Part shown: piece by piece, positions 40,101-47,965 of the stretch
Layout: each line of letters opens with the position of its first letter
Position numbering within the stretch: position 1 is the first letter of the stretch
From: Balanoglossus misakiensis
Lineage: Eukaryota > Hemichordata
Assembly (NCBI GenBank): GCA_040954595.2
Contig: CM082596.2
Span: forward strand, 8,432,001 to 8,496,000
Direction of reading: 5' to 3'
DNA length: 64,000 bases
Translations under genes and position numbers: made by a program
Notes under the pieces: model-generated
Databases searched by the model: none
What the model was told of the DNA's origin: nothing
The model's input: only the letters and a program-made list of their open reading frames with translations

Positions 40101-43100
40101 GGCCAACCAACCATAGCCAACTGTTACTGCCTACAGGAGAGATGATATATGCAAATCAAAATTAGGAGCCTGTGATGATTTAGATACCTGTATCATAAAC
40201 ATTAACATAAACGGTGTCTTGTGATTAATGGAAAAAGGCAGCGAGAGAGAGACTTTGTCCCTTTAAAGTTTGTAAAAGCTGATTGAAGAGACAAACCTTG
40301 ATATCTTCACCCTTGGGCATCGTTGTACTCCATTCTTTCTGATTGTCCCAAGAGGAGAAGTGTAAACACAGCAATTGACTATGAATATAAACAACAATCA
40401 AATCTATTAGAGGGACAATTACGGCGAAAAGTTCAACTTGCGAAAATAAAGTAATTTACAGTAAATACCTTGGTGTATCTGAGTCCTGACTTTCAGCGGC
40501 TAACACAACAGCTTCTGTGGACATGGCCGCCATGGTGTAACCCACTGTGTTGTCTGTATGCATTGCGTGGTGTAAGGAGGTGTCGTGGAACTCGATTTCG
40601 ATGGAATGTTCATCGTCGGTGCTGTAGGCCTTGATGATACCCACCGAGTTCCACACCTGTCAGAGATAGAATTACCAGAGAGACAAGACGTAGTGTGTCA
40701 GCATACATGTACCGTACATCTGCTAAACAAATCCATGTCTAGTGCAAGTAATTTTGATAGTTTCACGGTGAGCAGTTGCTTGATAACAAGTTACTGAACA
40801 AGGGTATTGCTTGTACTGGTTTTCACTGGTTTGGCTGAGGGTCTTGTATAGGCCCTACTGAGTATAAACACACACTTGGCAGCCAAACAGGCCTGCATGG
40901 GTGCCAGGATACTAGGCACCATGGAAATCAAACCAGTTTCAACCGACTTGGCAGCGTTAGTTTAAATCAAAGAACAAAAGGAGCATAGCGGGGGAATAGA
41001 GAAAAAAAACGATCTTACCATGAATCTACTGGAGAGGTGTACTGGCGTGGCTGATGGTTGAAAAGCCCTTTGCAATGGAACAAACTGTGGACCTGTGTAG
41101 ACTGGTGGTTTCTCGGCAACCACTTTCTCCGTGTCACTTTCACTTACAATACTGGAGGGTCCTTTGGATGTGCTATCTGTTGGACAAGTCACAATTAAGC
41201 AGTCAATTTAGTTGGCTGGGTGGATTTCAATTGATATACAGTCAAACCTGTGTTAGTGGCCACCTCTATATAGTGGCCACCTCTATACAGTGGCAACTTT
41301 GTAATACAGTCCCTGTGCAATTTTGTGTGTACCGGTACAAACATTAACAATCCAAATGTTCTGCAAAATTTTGCATTTGACACATTCATATAGTGGACTG
41401 CTTTGCTTTATTCCATATTTCATGGGCACAGTACAAAGTAGACTTAAGTTTTGTCCCTTCTTTTCACCCAATTTGCTGTCTTTTCCTGATGTCCGACATA
41501 GACAATAGTCACCACCATCTTGCAGAGACTGTATACAATTTTTGTAACCAGACTGTCTGTTTTGGCACATGCGCATAAGACGATAGTCGCACTTTAAAGC
41601 ACCTAGCTCGTCTCACACGCATGTTCCAGCTGTAGCCGCTGGTTACAGACGTTTAGTGAACAGTCAATCCCATAAGGCAGTGCTCTGTCCTAACAACAGA
41701 GAAGATGGCGGCGACCATAATCTGTGTCGGAGATCGGGAAAAGACACCAGCTTGGGTGAAAAGGAGGGACAAAACCAGAATCTACTTATACAGTGCGCAT
41801 GAAATATGGAAGGAAGCGAAGGCAGTCCACTATTTGAATGCATCGAACGGAAAATTTGCTGGGAAGTTACGCGCATGCATGTGAGACGATCTATTGCCTT
41901 TAACACCAAGGTGTTTTGTCTTACCCATTGAATTCTCGTCATCTTGGATCCTGAGAACACTGCGGTGTTTTGGTTTCTGAGAAACCAAAGTGCCCATGTC
42001 ATCGTCATCATCATCATCTTCTTCAGCTTCATCATTGATGAAGTTGGAACCTCTGTCTCGGTTGCTATGGAGATGCTCAATGGCATCAGCAGCTGCCATA
42101 AACTCTGCATCATCTTGATTATCATCAAACAAATCCGTAAATTGATTTCGATCATCTTCAACTTGCTGATTTGTTGTTAAAAGAGAAAAAAGACATGCAG
42201 ACATCAATGTTCATGTAGTATGAAAGTTATAAACACAGCGGAGCCCTTCAACAATACAATGATTTAGCACTATTTTTTGTAACTTCTGTTTTACTTTATC
42301 AAATATATTTTCTTGTTCTCCCCAAAAACATTCCACACTATCAGTTTTCTGCGTGTCAACCATCAAACAGGTGGTTGTGTATTTGTATTGAATGATGGAT
42401 GACGAATTTGGCGGTTTCTTACCTTAACTCGTCCAGAGGAAGTAGGAAGGATATTTTCAATGATCCCAAGTTGACCTTCTCTGTCTGTGTAGGCAACTTC
42501 ATTCTTGCCTTGTGGGTGAAACGCTATGCCACAAATTGTCAACTTCTTATCATGTTGCACACTGCAGACAAGGGAAAACAATTTAATAAATAGATCTACT
42601 ATCGTGTTCAATAAAACTGCATACTTTGTAAACAAGTATTTGCTGTAAAACGGTAAATTTTTCACAAACGCTAAATTTTCGCGAACTTCATGAGTGCCCC
42701 CAAAACATGATAATAAACAGTCAAAGGACAATGAGTACAATAGAACGTTATTCAAAGATAAAGAGAACATGAAAATTAATTGTCACAGAATAGTTGCCTC
42801 TGTTGATATCGTGAAAATTTCCTGTCACAAAAATTTCCCGTTTTACAGTTTTCTCACATCCTTTGGAACAGTCACTTCCCTCATTTCCAAATTCGGTTTG
42901 TTCCTTCTGGATGAGAGAATAACTTATCCTGCAATGGTAGGGACAAGTATGTGGTCTATTTTAACAGCACTATCGCTAAAAATTCCTGTTGCGAAAAAAT
43001 GGTTGGATTGGCTACCATTGTCGAGTTCCATTCTGGTCCTAACCCAAACCCCCCCCCCCCCCCCCTGTACGAATGGAATATGTGCACAGTATCACCTTGT

Positions 43101-46100
43101 TGTCCAAATTTGAGTTTGATTTAAAACAATGCAGTCAAATGATACTCACAATTGAACACACTGTTTTGATGTCCAATTCCACACATATACACCACCATCT
43201 ACAGAAACTCCCACAACATGGTCGCCGTCCAATGACCACAATGTTATAGACAAGGGATGTTGGATTCTCTCATCTTGTAGTTTGCACACTTGCGTCCACT
43301 TGTCCCTTTCATAAACATGAATCGACTTCTCAACAGGAACTGCAAGATACTACACCAGAAATACAGCAAATTTCATTCGCAATAAGAAACACACCTAATG
43401 GCCTGTGAAACTGAAAGTTATGACACTTCAGAAGTCTTACACTTAGATGGTAAATTTAAAAATAACAACAACAAAAACAAGTTTATCATAAATACACAAA
43501 TTCCGACAAATACTAATGGTAGTAGTTCTTATATATTTACCTTGCCATGGCCTGGTTGGAAAGACAATCTGCATAATGTCTTAGAAATGCTGTGAATAAC
43601 AAGATAGTTTTGTGTCATTAAAATCTCGGTTATGGTTTGTGTAATTAATATGCAATTTATGAAATTCTGGATTACTTTTTAACACATGCCAACTAAAATG
43701 TTTAATTCTTAGTTTTCAAAAAGACTGCTCACACACTCTAAGTAATGTAGGCTATCAGTTTTTCTTTAAAAAAATGCTTGAGGTGCGCACAGCTGGTATG
43801 GTGGTAACCAAGCCAATGATATGATCTTATAATTAACCTTCAATTGATATGATCAATCAATCAATCAATCAAACTTTCCACAATCCTTATTATTGTTGTT
43901 TATTTTTAGACTAAGCCACCTCTGATTGGTTAATTACTTTGTGCACTCCTGTAACAGGTGTGCAGAACGCTATTGACAACAGGTGCAAGAGACTCAATTA
44001 TTTCTAAACTACACGCTATTCACAGTTCTCAGAGTGTTTGGTTGTAGAACAAATGCCTACATGAAACGAAAATTCTCAAAGTAAATAGCAATCTTCAATG
44101 CTTACCTGACATCACTACACTTGGTCAGTAAAGGCCACGACTGAACACAACTCTGGCAGGGGAAAGAAGTTCAAGAACACAATATGTCAATGAACACCAA
44201 ACTACAAGGCTATATAAACTACCCAGCAAGGTACACTGTACTGGAACTTAATTTTTCATTTTCACTGATTTAATTTTAATACGATCGACCACTTTGAATT
44301 TCAATAATACTATCAAAGTCAATTTATAACGTATAGAAAAAAAATGCAGACATTTGATGTAATTTTGTAATTTCTGAAACACTTTGTATAATGAAGTTAC
44401 ATCTTTTCCGTACCTGGTCTTCTGTCTTCCATACTTTGACATGACCGTCGCAGCTCGATGATGCAATATATTCTGCTTTGGGATCTAATGCAACACTGAG
44501 AATTGGTGCTTCGTGACCAACAAAAACTTTCTGACTGCTTCTGTCTTCCACTGTCACTAACTTGACGTGAAAATCACTGCAACAGACGACCAAACATTTC
44601 ACTTATTGGGAAACAAAGGGTCAGCATCTGTGCGAAAACTTCCAATAGGCTAGGGTTTATTCACTGCTTCTGGAAGTTTTCGCGTCATAAAAAATGAGCT
44701 AGTTGGTTTTATTAAAATCCAAGACACACTTTGTATGATAGTTACGACACCTTGCATTCACGCAAATTTGAGCTGAATATCTCAAAGTATTAACACAAAA
44801 TATCCAGAAAACTGGCTTTTGGAAAGTAATGTAAATTGCTTGTCGTGTGATAGTTGTGCAAACAATAGTAACCAAGATGTTCTCCTATATCTAAGCTTTC
44901 AGAAAATATATAGTCTTCAGGGATTCTGAGCTCGATAATTAACAATGTTTATTTCAAAAAGTGAATTTCTTAACTCGTATCATACAAGAGTGTGAATCCC
45001 TTATATGAAAGTTGTCAGAACTTCCAAACCTTTAACTGGAGAACAATAGTTTTTTATCAACTGAAGATTGTACAAAGAGATTTTAAATGCATTGTGAGCA
45101 GTAACTTACTCAGAGCCAGCTAGTAACAGGTCACCTGAAGAGCTCAGACACAAATGATTGACAGGTGCTGTAAATCTTGTGATAATACCGTCTGGTAAGC
45201 CTTCCGGGAAGGTTAGAGCTTGGACGGTGTTGTTGTCTGCATTGGTGTACACTCGACCATTCTACGGAAAACAAATGTATTCTTCGCTATCAAATGACGT
45301 CAGACGCATTCAGGTGGCAGTTACGTTCGCATTCAAATTTACAGATGACGGGCAACTTCAGCAACGTGGACTTACGTGGTGCAGACAAAGACTGTGCAGA
45401 TGAAATGCAACGAGGCTGATGAGATACCATACCTGATACATGTTACGTGTCTGGCGGTTCTAAAGTAAAAACATACTCGGAAAATCTTTTACTGGATGCT
45501 GAAATATTGCTTGCCCGTCATCTGGAAATGACTGCGCCATGGGACACATTGCCAGATCACGTGATTGATAGTAAAGAATAGTCCTGGATGATGACATATG
45601 CAGCGGTATAGTGAAGCATCGTTTACAAACAGGGGGATCTTTGCCGGAATCATTTTTTGGGTGGTGGTGGTGATAGGGGGGGGGGGGGTTGTGCATGATT
45701 TTGGCAATCAACAAACTCCTTTGATTTCATAAAAAAACACTGTACTAGTGTACTGTACTGGCACCTGGTTAAATATTATCCGGCGCCAACTTTACCCCCC
45801 CCCCCCCCCCCCCCCCCCACAAGTAATGGTTCCTTGTGGGGGTAGGCCGAGGGGTGTTGTGAGGGCGAGTGTGCAATGAGTGTCCAGTGACACATTTCCT
45901 TGGCTGACAACCAATTCATGAATATGGTAGTCACAACTAACTACCAGGCAAAAAAGTTAATTTGAAGCCCTATCATGGAACGTATGAACCATTCACAACT
46001 TCTGGGTAGTCCCATACCTTAACAGCAACTGTGCGAGTTAGGTCACCAACACCTATAGTTTGTGGATCTTCATCATCAATGTCCTTCCATATTCTCAGGT

Positions 46101-46206
46101 CCCCATCACTACCACAAGTTAAGAGATGTTCACCATTGTCTTGGTAACAAACATCAGTGTGACCTTCACTGTGTCCATAACGCAACTGTTTCTTTTCCAG
46201 AGTCAT
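30938..46206 (-). CDS. WDHD1: WD repeat and HMG-box DNA-binding protein 1 (AND-1/Ctf4), 22 coding exons
   Basis: Exon phases match at every junction, giving 3,303 coding bases, 1,100 residues (human about 1,129). WDHD1 is the trimeric replisome hub linking the CMG helicase to DNA polymerase alpha in the nucleus. Order: N-terminal WD40 propeller (~8-310; for example EGHTDVCYQDNGEHLLTCGS and GHEAPILSVALDPKAEYIAS), acidic linker (~365-375), conserved middle domain (~430-770; FMVWNSVGII, WMGFSAEGTP, PPTLPRPAVA), helical segment (LACKSDRDFRGGEI...), charged linker, HMG box (~985-1036; FQFWLQENKTNLSEEHPDL) and a basic NLS-like KKRKRK (~1052-1057). It ends KLAGFVFQKD, like the human terminus. The first coding exon begins one base after an acceptor AG (46209-46208), so the 5' UTR is spliced; a donor at 47244|47243 is a candidate. 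It lies head to head with the SOCS gene. Introns carry many MITEs and two LINE fragments. Identification is very secure. Confidence 0.97.
31451..31586 (-). CDS. WDHD1: WDHD1 coding exon 21 (HMG box)
   Basis: Residues 986-1031. Acceptor TTGTCAG, donor CAG|GTGGGT. Contains AFQFWLQENKTNL and WRKLSMDQKQ, the bulk of the HMG box. Confidence 0.95.
32214..32343 (-). CDS. WDHD1: WDHD1 coding exon 20
   Basis: Residues 943-985, a charged linker (NLTEAFNSEKSPPKQSQPTL...). Acceptor CTCACAG, donor AA|GTAAAT; the split Lys codon is completed by exon 21. Confidence 0.9.
32492..33941. mobile_element. TTAA foldback MITE split by a nested insertion
   Basis: The left part (about 32492-32805) and right part (33904-33941) join into one ~350-bp TTAA foldback, the length of the intact copies. 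The right end is followed by TTAA (33942-33945); the left terminus is degenerate. A 1,093-bp insertion separates the parts. Lies in a WDHD1 intron. Confidence 0.75.
32806..33898. mobile_element. 1.09-kb nested insertion with palindrome and internal duplication
   Basis: Flanked by ATAAT on both sides (32801-32805, 33899-33903), a likely 5-bp target duplication. The left 200 bp form a long inverted repeat (arms about 32803-32884 and 32919-33000). ATTATTGCATATG at 32996-33008 recurs inverted at the right end (33891-33903). The middle has two diverged copies, about 200 bp apart, of a block containing GGCGATAGCGAG and GTTTCGGCGATCAT. No transposase recognised. Confidence 0.65.
33966..34124 (-). 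CDS. WDHD1: WDHD1 coding exon 19
   Basis: Residues 890-942, a Ser/Lys-rich linker (GRKNPFKVTREKESSPSS). Acceptor GTTACAG chosen because only it fits the phase of exon 18; donor CATT|GTAAGT. Confidence 0.9.
34318..34478 (+). mobile_element. Probable LINE 3' end with (TTA)n tail
   Basis: ACTGCATAAAGGCTTTCAGC and GCTGATAAGAACTATTTTA, followed by (TTA)n at about 34452-34478, resemble the 3' tails of CR1/L2-type LINEs. No coding part remains. Assignment rests on general pattern only. Confidence 0.45.
35071..35198 (-). CDS. WDHD1: WDHD1 coding exon 18
   Basis: Residues 847-889, acidic (QEDDEDNEEMEHTGRIEKSP). Acceptor CTCTCAG, donor AAAAAAG|GTGAGT. Phase 2 in, phase 1 out. Confidence 0.9.
35469..35701 (-). 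CDS. WDHD1: WDHD1 coding exon 17
   Basis: Residues 770-846. Encodes LACKSDRDFRGGEIAESMSS and AIKYASRMKKLSLAQ, a conserved helical part following the middle domain. Acceptor TTTCACAG, donor GCTGT|GTGAGT. Confidence 0.95.
35767..35973 (+). mobile_element. TA-flanked MITE (Tc1/mariner type), copy 1
   Basis: 207 bp, starting CTGTAAAACACTTTATTTTC and ending with its complement; TA on both sides. The interior has CGATATCGAGAGAGGCCACT. In a WDHD1 intron, with a LINE tail right beside it. Confidence 0.85.
35984..36250 (+). mobile_element. 5'-truncated LINE 3' end (CR1/L2/Rex-like)
   Basis: The plus frame reads YRLKTYGGRAFSVVAPQLWN then SLPSDIQQASSLNIFKQNSR, the familiar C-terminal signature of non-LTR reverse transcriptases. 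It ends in a (TGAT)n tail at about 36229-36250. Antisense to WDHD1, in an intron. Confidence 0.8.
36289..36420 (-). CDS. WDHD1: WDHD1 coding exon 16
   Basis: Residues 726-769: EEYWRNHYFSRHFKYNESQG through NNALMKLFA, matching the family's EEQFWR... segment. Exactly 44 codons, phase 0 at both ends. Confidence 0.95.
36621..36964. mobile_element. TTAA foldback MITE, full-length copy (344 bp)
   Basis: AGGGACAAAGTCTCTCTCAC to GAGACTTTGTCTCT, with TTAA at 36617-36620 and 36965-36968. Same family as 10696-11040. In a WDHD1 intron. Confidence 0.8.
37479..37655 (-). CDS. WDHD1: WDHD1 coding exon 15
   Basis: Residues 667-725: SDHFWVVGVHECPLQLRCVP and PPTLPRPAVAVLEFQLPLCE, near identical to the vertebrate middle domain. 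59 codons, phase 0 at both ends. Confidence 0.96.
38029..38374. mobile_element. TTAA foldback MITE, full-length copy (346 bp)
   Basis: AGTGACAAAGTCTCTCTCTC to GTCTTTGTCCCT; TTAA at 38025-38028 and 38375-38378. In the WDHD1 intron between exons 14 and 15. Confidence 0.8.
38661..38766 (-). CDS. WDHD1: WDHD1 coding exon 14
   Basis: Residues 631-666: FSAEGTPVCVDSHGIVRILN and RGMMSWCPVANTRSK. Acceptor CCTTGCAG, donor AAA|GTAAGT. Confidence 0.95.
38955..39433. mobile_element. GTTCACAT-type repeat element, copy 1
   Basis: Runs from GGTTCACATC to GTAATGTGAAC, so the ends are short inverted repeats. It contains the palindrome GGTCACTCCACACACG... (39058-39094). About 270 bp (39170-39438) is clearly shared with 57319-57569, including GGGACCAAAATTGTCCGGAC and AATGGCCGGCCAGACC. 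Confidence 0.55.
39464..39581 (-). CDS. WDHD1: WDHD1 coding exon 13
   Basis: Residues 592-630: IPGDQCLGVKLLCVSGRQHR through STLVWM. Acceptor TTTGTAG, donor ATGGG|GTAAGT. Confidence 0.95.
39965..40130 (-). CDS. WDHD1: WDHD1 coding exon 12
   Basis: Residues 537-591: VGYGWLASATNKRLVRLFSI and VVCLAGHGNQLLVVYHMATG, part of the middle propeller-like domain. Acceptor CCTGTAG, donor ACAG|GTACCT. Confidence 0.95.
40202..40262. mobile_element. TTAA foldback MITE, right-end fragment
   Basis: Starts ATTAACATAAACGGTGTCTT and ends GACTTTGTCCCT, then TTAA (40263-40266). Only the right ~60 bp is present. About 30 bp from WDHD1 exon 11. Confidence 0.65.
40297..40378 (-). CDS. WDHD1: WDHD1 coding exon 11
   Basis: Residues 509-536: QLLCLHFSSWDNQKEWSTTM. 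Starts after TTCATAG; donor AAG|GTTTGT is a weaker but acceptable site. Confidence 0.92.
40469..40656 (-). CDS. WDHD1: WDHD1 coding exon 10
   Basis: Residues 447-508: VWNSVGIIKAYSTDDEHSIE and EFHDTSLHHAMHTDNTVGYT, start of the strongly conserved middle domain. The GC content is visibly higher than the introns. Confidence 0.95.
41019..41176 (-). CDS. WDHD1: WDHD1 coding exon 9
   Basis: Residues 394-446: linker, then FVPLQRAFQPSATPVHLSSR and FM. Acceptor CCAACAG, donor ATG|GTAAGA. Confidence 0.93.
41390..41835. mobile_element. Long foldback element with a YY1-type motif
   Basis: The left arm (about 41410-41580) is roughly complementary to the right arm (about 41600-41835). The right arm includes GAAGATGGCGGCGACCATAA at 41701-41720. 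A related segment occurs at 55296-55500. Lies in the WDHD1 intron between exons 8 and 9. Confidence 0.55.
41925..42165 (-). CDS. WDHD1: WDHD1 coding exon 8
   Basis: Residues 314-393, the acidic linker after the propeller (DRNQFTDLFDDNQDDAEFMA, then DEAEEDDDDDDDMG). Acceptor AAATCAG, donor ATGG|GTAAGA; phases 0 and 1. Confidence 0.9.
42423..42561 (-). CDS. WDHD1: WDHD1 coding exon 7
   Basis: Residues 267-313, the last WD blade: KLTICGIAFHPQGKNEVAYT and EGQLGIIENILP. Acceptor GTCTGCAG, donor AAG|GTAAGA. Confidence 0.95.
42643..42848. mobile_element. Variant MITE with CTGTAAAACGGGAAAT-type ends
   Basis: 206 bp from CTGTAAAACGGTAAATTTTT to AAATTTCCCGTTTTACAG. Inside, GTTGCCTCTGTTGATATCGT resembles the TA-flanked family, but the termini differ and no TA duplication is seen. 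Confidence 0.55.
43150..43349 (-). CDS. WDHD1: WDHD1 coding exon 6
   Basis: Residues 201-266: YLAVPVEKSIHVYERDKW and DGGVYVWNWTSKQCVQ, WD blades. Acceptor GGTGTAG, donor AATT|GTGAGT. Confidence 0.93.
43541..43589 (-). CDS. WDHD1: WDHD1 coding exon 5 (49 bp)
   Basis: Residues 184-200: ISKTLCRLSFQPGHGK. Acceptor TTCACAG, donor AAG|GTAAAT. A small exon found by phase and by its family match (CRLAWQP-type strand). Confidence 0.92.
44106..44152 (-). CDS. WDHD1: WDHD1 coding exon 4 (47 bp)
   Basis: Residues 169-183: SCVQSWPLLTKCSDV. Acceptor CTGCCAG, donor TCAG|GTAAGC. Joins the neighbouring exons in frame. Confidence 0.92.
44414..44576 (-). CDS. WDHD1: WDHD1 coding exon 3
   Basis: Residues 114-168: DFHVKLVTVEDRSSQKVF, GHEAPILSVALDPKAEYIAS and SCDGHVKVWKTEDQ, a classic WD repeat with GH and W marks. 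Acceptor GTTGCAG, donor CAG|GTACGG. Confidence 0.95.
45110..45261 (-). CDS. WDHD1: WDHD1 coding exon 2
   Basis: Residues 64-113: NNTVQALTFPEGLPDGIITR and SGDLLLAGS. Acceptor TCCGTAG, donor CTGA|GTAAGT. Confidence 0.95.
45794..45818. repeat. Poly-C tract
   Basis: A run of more than 20 C follows TTTAC in the WDHD1 intron between exons 1 and 2. A shorter poly-G run sits at about 45677-45688. Confidence 0.85.
46018..46206 (-). CDS. WDHD1: WDHD1 coding exon 1
   Basis: Residues 1-63. The start MTLEKKQLRYGHSEGHTDVC parallels the human N terminus with its RYGHTEGHT. Acceptor CAACAG directly precedes A-ATG; donor AAG|GTATGG. Confidence 0.95.
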
Positions 46207-46257
46207 TCTGTTGACAATTGTAAGATACAAGACTTTTATTTGCACTCTATTTTAATA

Positions 46258-46463
46258 CTGTAAAACACTTTATTTTCACGAGTTGGAATTTTCGCGATAT
46301 CAAGGAGGCCACTGTTTCGCGAGTATTAATTTTCGCGTTTTCTTATTTCATTCACTGCATCGTTATCATCGAAAAAATTTACGCGACTTTTTATTTTCAC
46401 GCTATTTTGGCTCTTGAGTATTTCGCTTAAATTTATTGCTCGCGAAAATAACATGTTTTACAG
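46258..46463 (+). mobile_element. TA-flanked MITE (Tc1/mariner type), copy 2
   Basis: 206 bp, starting CTGTAAAACACTTTATTTTC, TA on both sides. It lies about 50 bp upstream of WDHD1 coding exon 1, in the 5' UTR intron. Confidence 0.85.
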
Positions 46464-46889
46464 TAATCAGAAGCTGGCAAAAGGAGCTGTCAGCAGCAAT
46501 AATTTGCTAGCTGTGAAAATCAGGGATATTTGCACAAATATAGTGTGCTTGTAAATGTTTATTAAAACAATGTATCATTACTTCAGTATTATTACATTCT
46601 TAATTTAATTTACTTTGGTCATATGTACTGGTTGACAGGGTCTCCCCAAACAATGGGAACAATGATGTTTTGTTTATATTATAATCTTCAAAGTTGCACA
46701 AGAGAAAATGGCAGTAACAAATTTATCAACCTCTTTTATAAAGTGAGCAATATATTGCTGTGAACAGTAAAAGTTGGTGTGTCAAATTTCTTCCTAAGTT
46801 CAGTGAAAAAAAAATTTTTTTTTTTCTTCCGCAAAACCGTTGCACTATTAATAAACTCTAAAAGTTCATTTTCATTCACATCACAATAC

Positions 46890-46950
46890 CTTCAACTTGT
46901 CACGGTCACTCCATCCAGTGTGGAGTGACCGTGAACTTGTTCAAGGTAAT
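46890..46950. repeat. Hairpin with GGTCACTCCA arms
   Basis: CTTGTCACGGTCACTCCA is followed after 7 bases by TGGAGTGACCGTGAACTTG, a near-perfect hairpin. The same core hairpin recurs at 39058-39094 and about 55045-55095. Confidence 0.65.
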
Positions 46951-47243
46951 ACAAGATAGTGCCGCTGAGAGAGAAATATGTATACTTTTTTATAAACTGT
47001 CAAAATCATAAAAGCTACGAGTAATGTACTTTCCCTTTCATTTCACTCATATATTTTATTTAGCAGGTTTCAATCACTGGCCACTCTCTAATTGAAACCT
47101 GGCAGTGTTACACTTACAGTAAACTAAACCTCGATGTAAAAAACAAACAACCCTAACCCTAACAATCTCACTTGTTTTATAAACTTTTTGAGAGTAATAC
47201 TGTGTACGTTTCACTGCTTCCGCTACGAACAGACGCCCCTTAC

Positions 47244-47560
47244 CTTCCAGATGTGTTTTGGTCTCCAACAACAAATGGGGACGGGGAAGTGCAGGCGACC
47301 CAGGTGCACAGCCTTAAAATACAGGAAGTGATTTTAAGACTCGCGCCAAATTTTATATCACGTGATCTATATGTGGCCTATTTTTGCAAACTGGGCTTTC
47401 TGTGTAGCACAGTTACGGCAAAATATGATTGCTACTTTATATTTATTGGACAGAGATATTGCTAGTCCACTGCCGAAAAGCAAAACGGTCAATTGCCATG
47501 GTGAAGTAAGAAAGAACGCCTCTCGTGATTGACGAGACATTGCGATAGCGAGATACGGAA
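47244..47560 (-). promoter_or_regulatory. Candidate WDHD1 5' UTR exon region
   Basis: A good minus-strand donor, GGAAG|GTAAGG, ends a candidate exon at 47244, and the coding exon acceptor at 46208 fits as its partner. Joining them in the frame of the upstream ATG (MLLETKTHLE) would stop at once, so the exon would be non-coding. The 5' limit is unknown. Confidence 0.4.
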
Positions 47561-47568
47561 TTTCCCTG

Positions 47569-47590
47569 TGACGTCACCACCGCCATGTTT
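47569..47590. promoter_or_regulatory. Shared WDHD1/SOCS promoter core: CRE plus YY1-type site
   Basis: A perfect palindromic CRE, TGACGTCA (47569-47576), is followed directly by CCACCGCCATGTTT (47577-47590), whose minus strand AAACATGGCGG fits the YY1 consensus. It lies between two divergent genes, 1.36 kb from the WDHD1 start codon and 0.38 kb from the SOCS start codon. A second half-CRE (TGACGTAA, 47882-47889) and TATATAT (about 47892) lie about 75-85 bp upstream of the SOCS ATG. Confidence 0.55.
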
Positions 47591-47965
47591 GGTCTTGTCT
47601 TTCTTTCCTGTTAATTCTATCGAGCGTAGGCAGCCATAGGTATTTGAATCATTTCTGTCTGGATGAGGTCTCGCACGTTTACCAAAATGGTCGGATTTTC
47701 TTGAACATTTTCAGACGAATTGACTGTTGTAGTGGACGAGGGCTCTTTTGATGGTGTGTTGGTGTGTGAAGGCCAGGGAACGGGTCGGGCCTGTTGAGCT
47801 GCCCGCTGTGTGGATATCATATTCGTTTGGTTACGGTGAACAAAAATAGCTGAGGGAGTGCCAGGTCGAGGGCCATACAGCTGACGTAAGCTATATATCC
47901 GGACAAACGTTTGTACTTCAGTAGTCGTACTAGTTTCGCAACCAGTCAGTTCGAACCAGGAAGAA

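Noticed and set aside
41664-42161. 165-codon minus-strand frame
   Set aside because: A shifted reading of WDHD1 exon 8 running into repeat sequence; the other frame gives the phase-matched exon.
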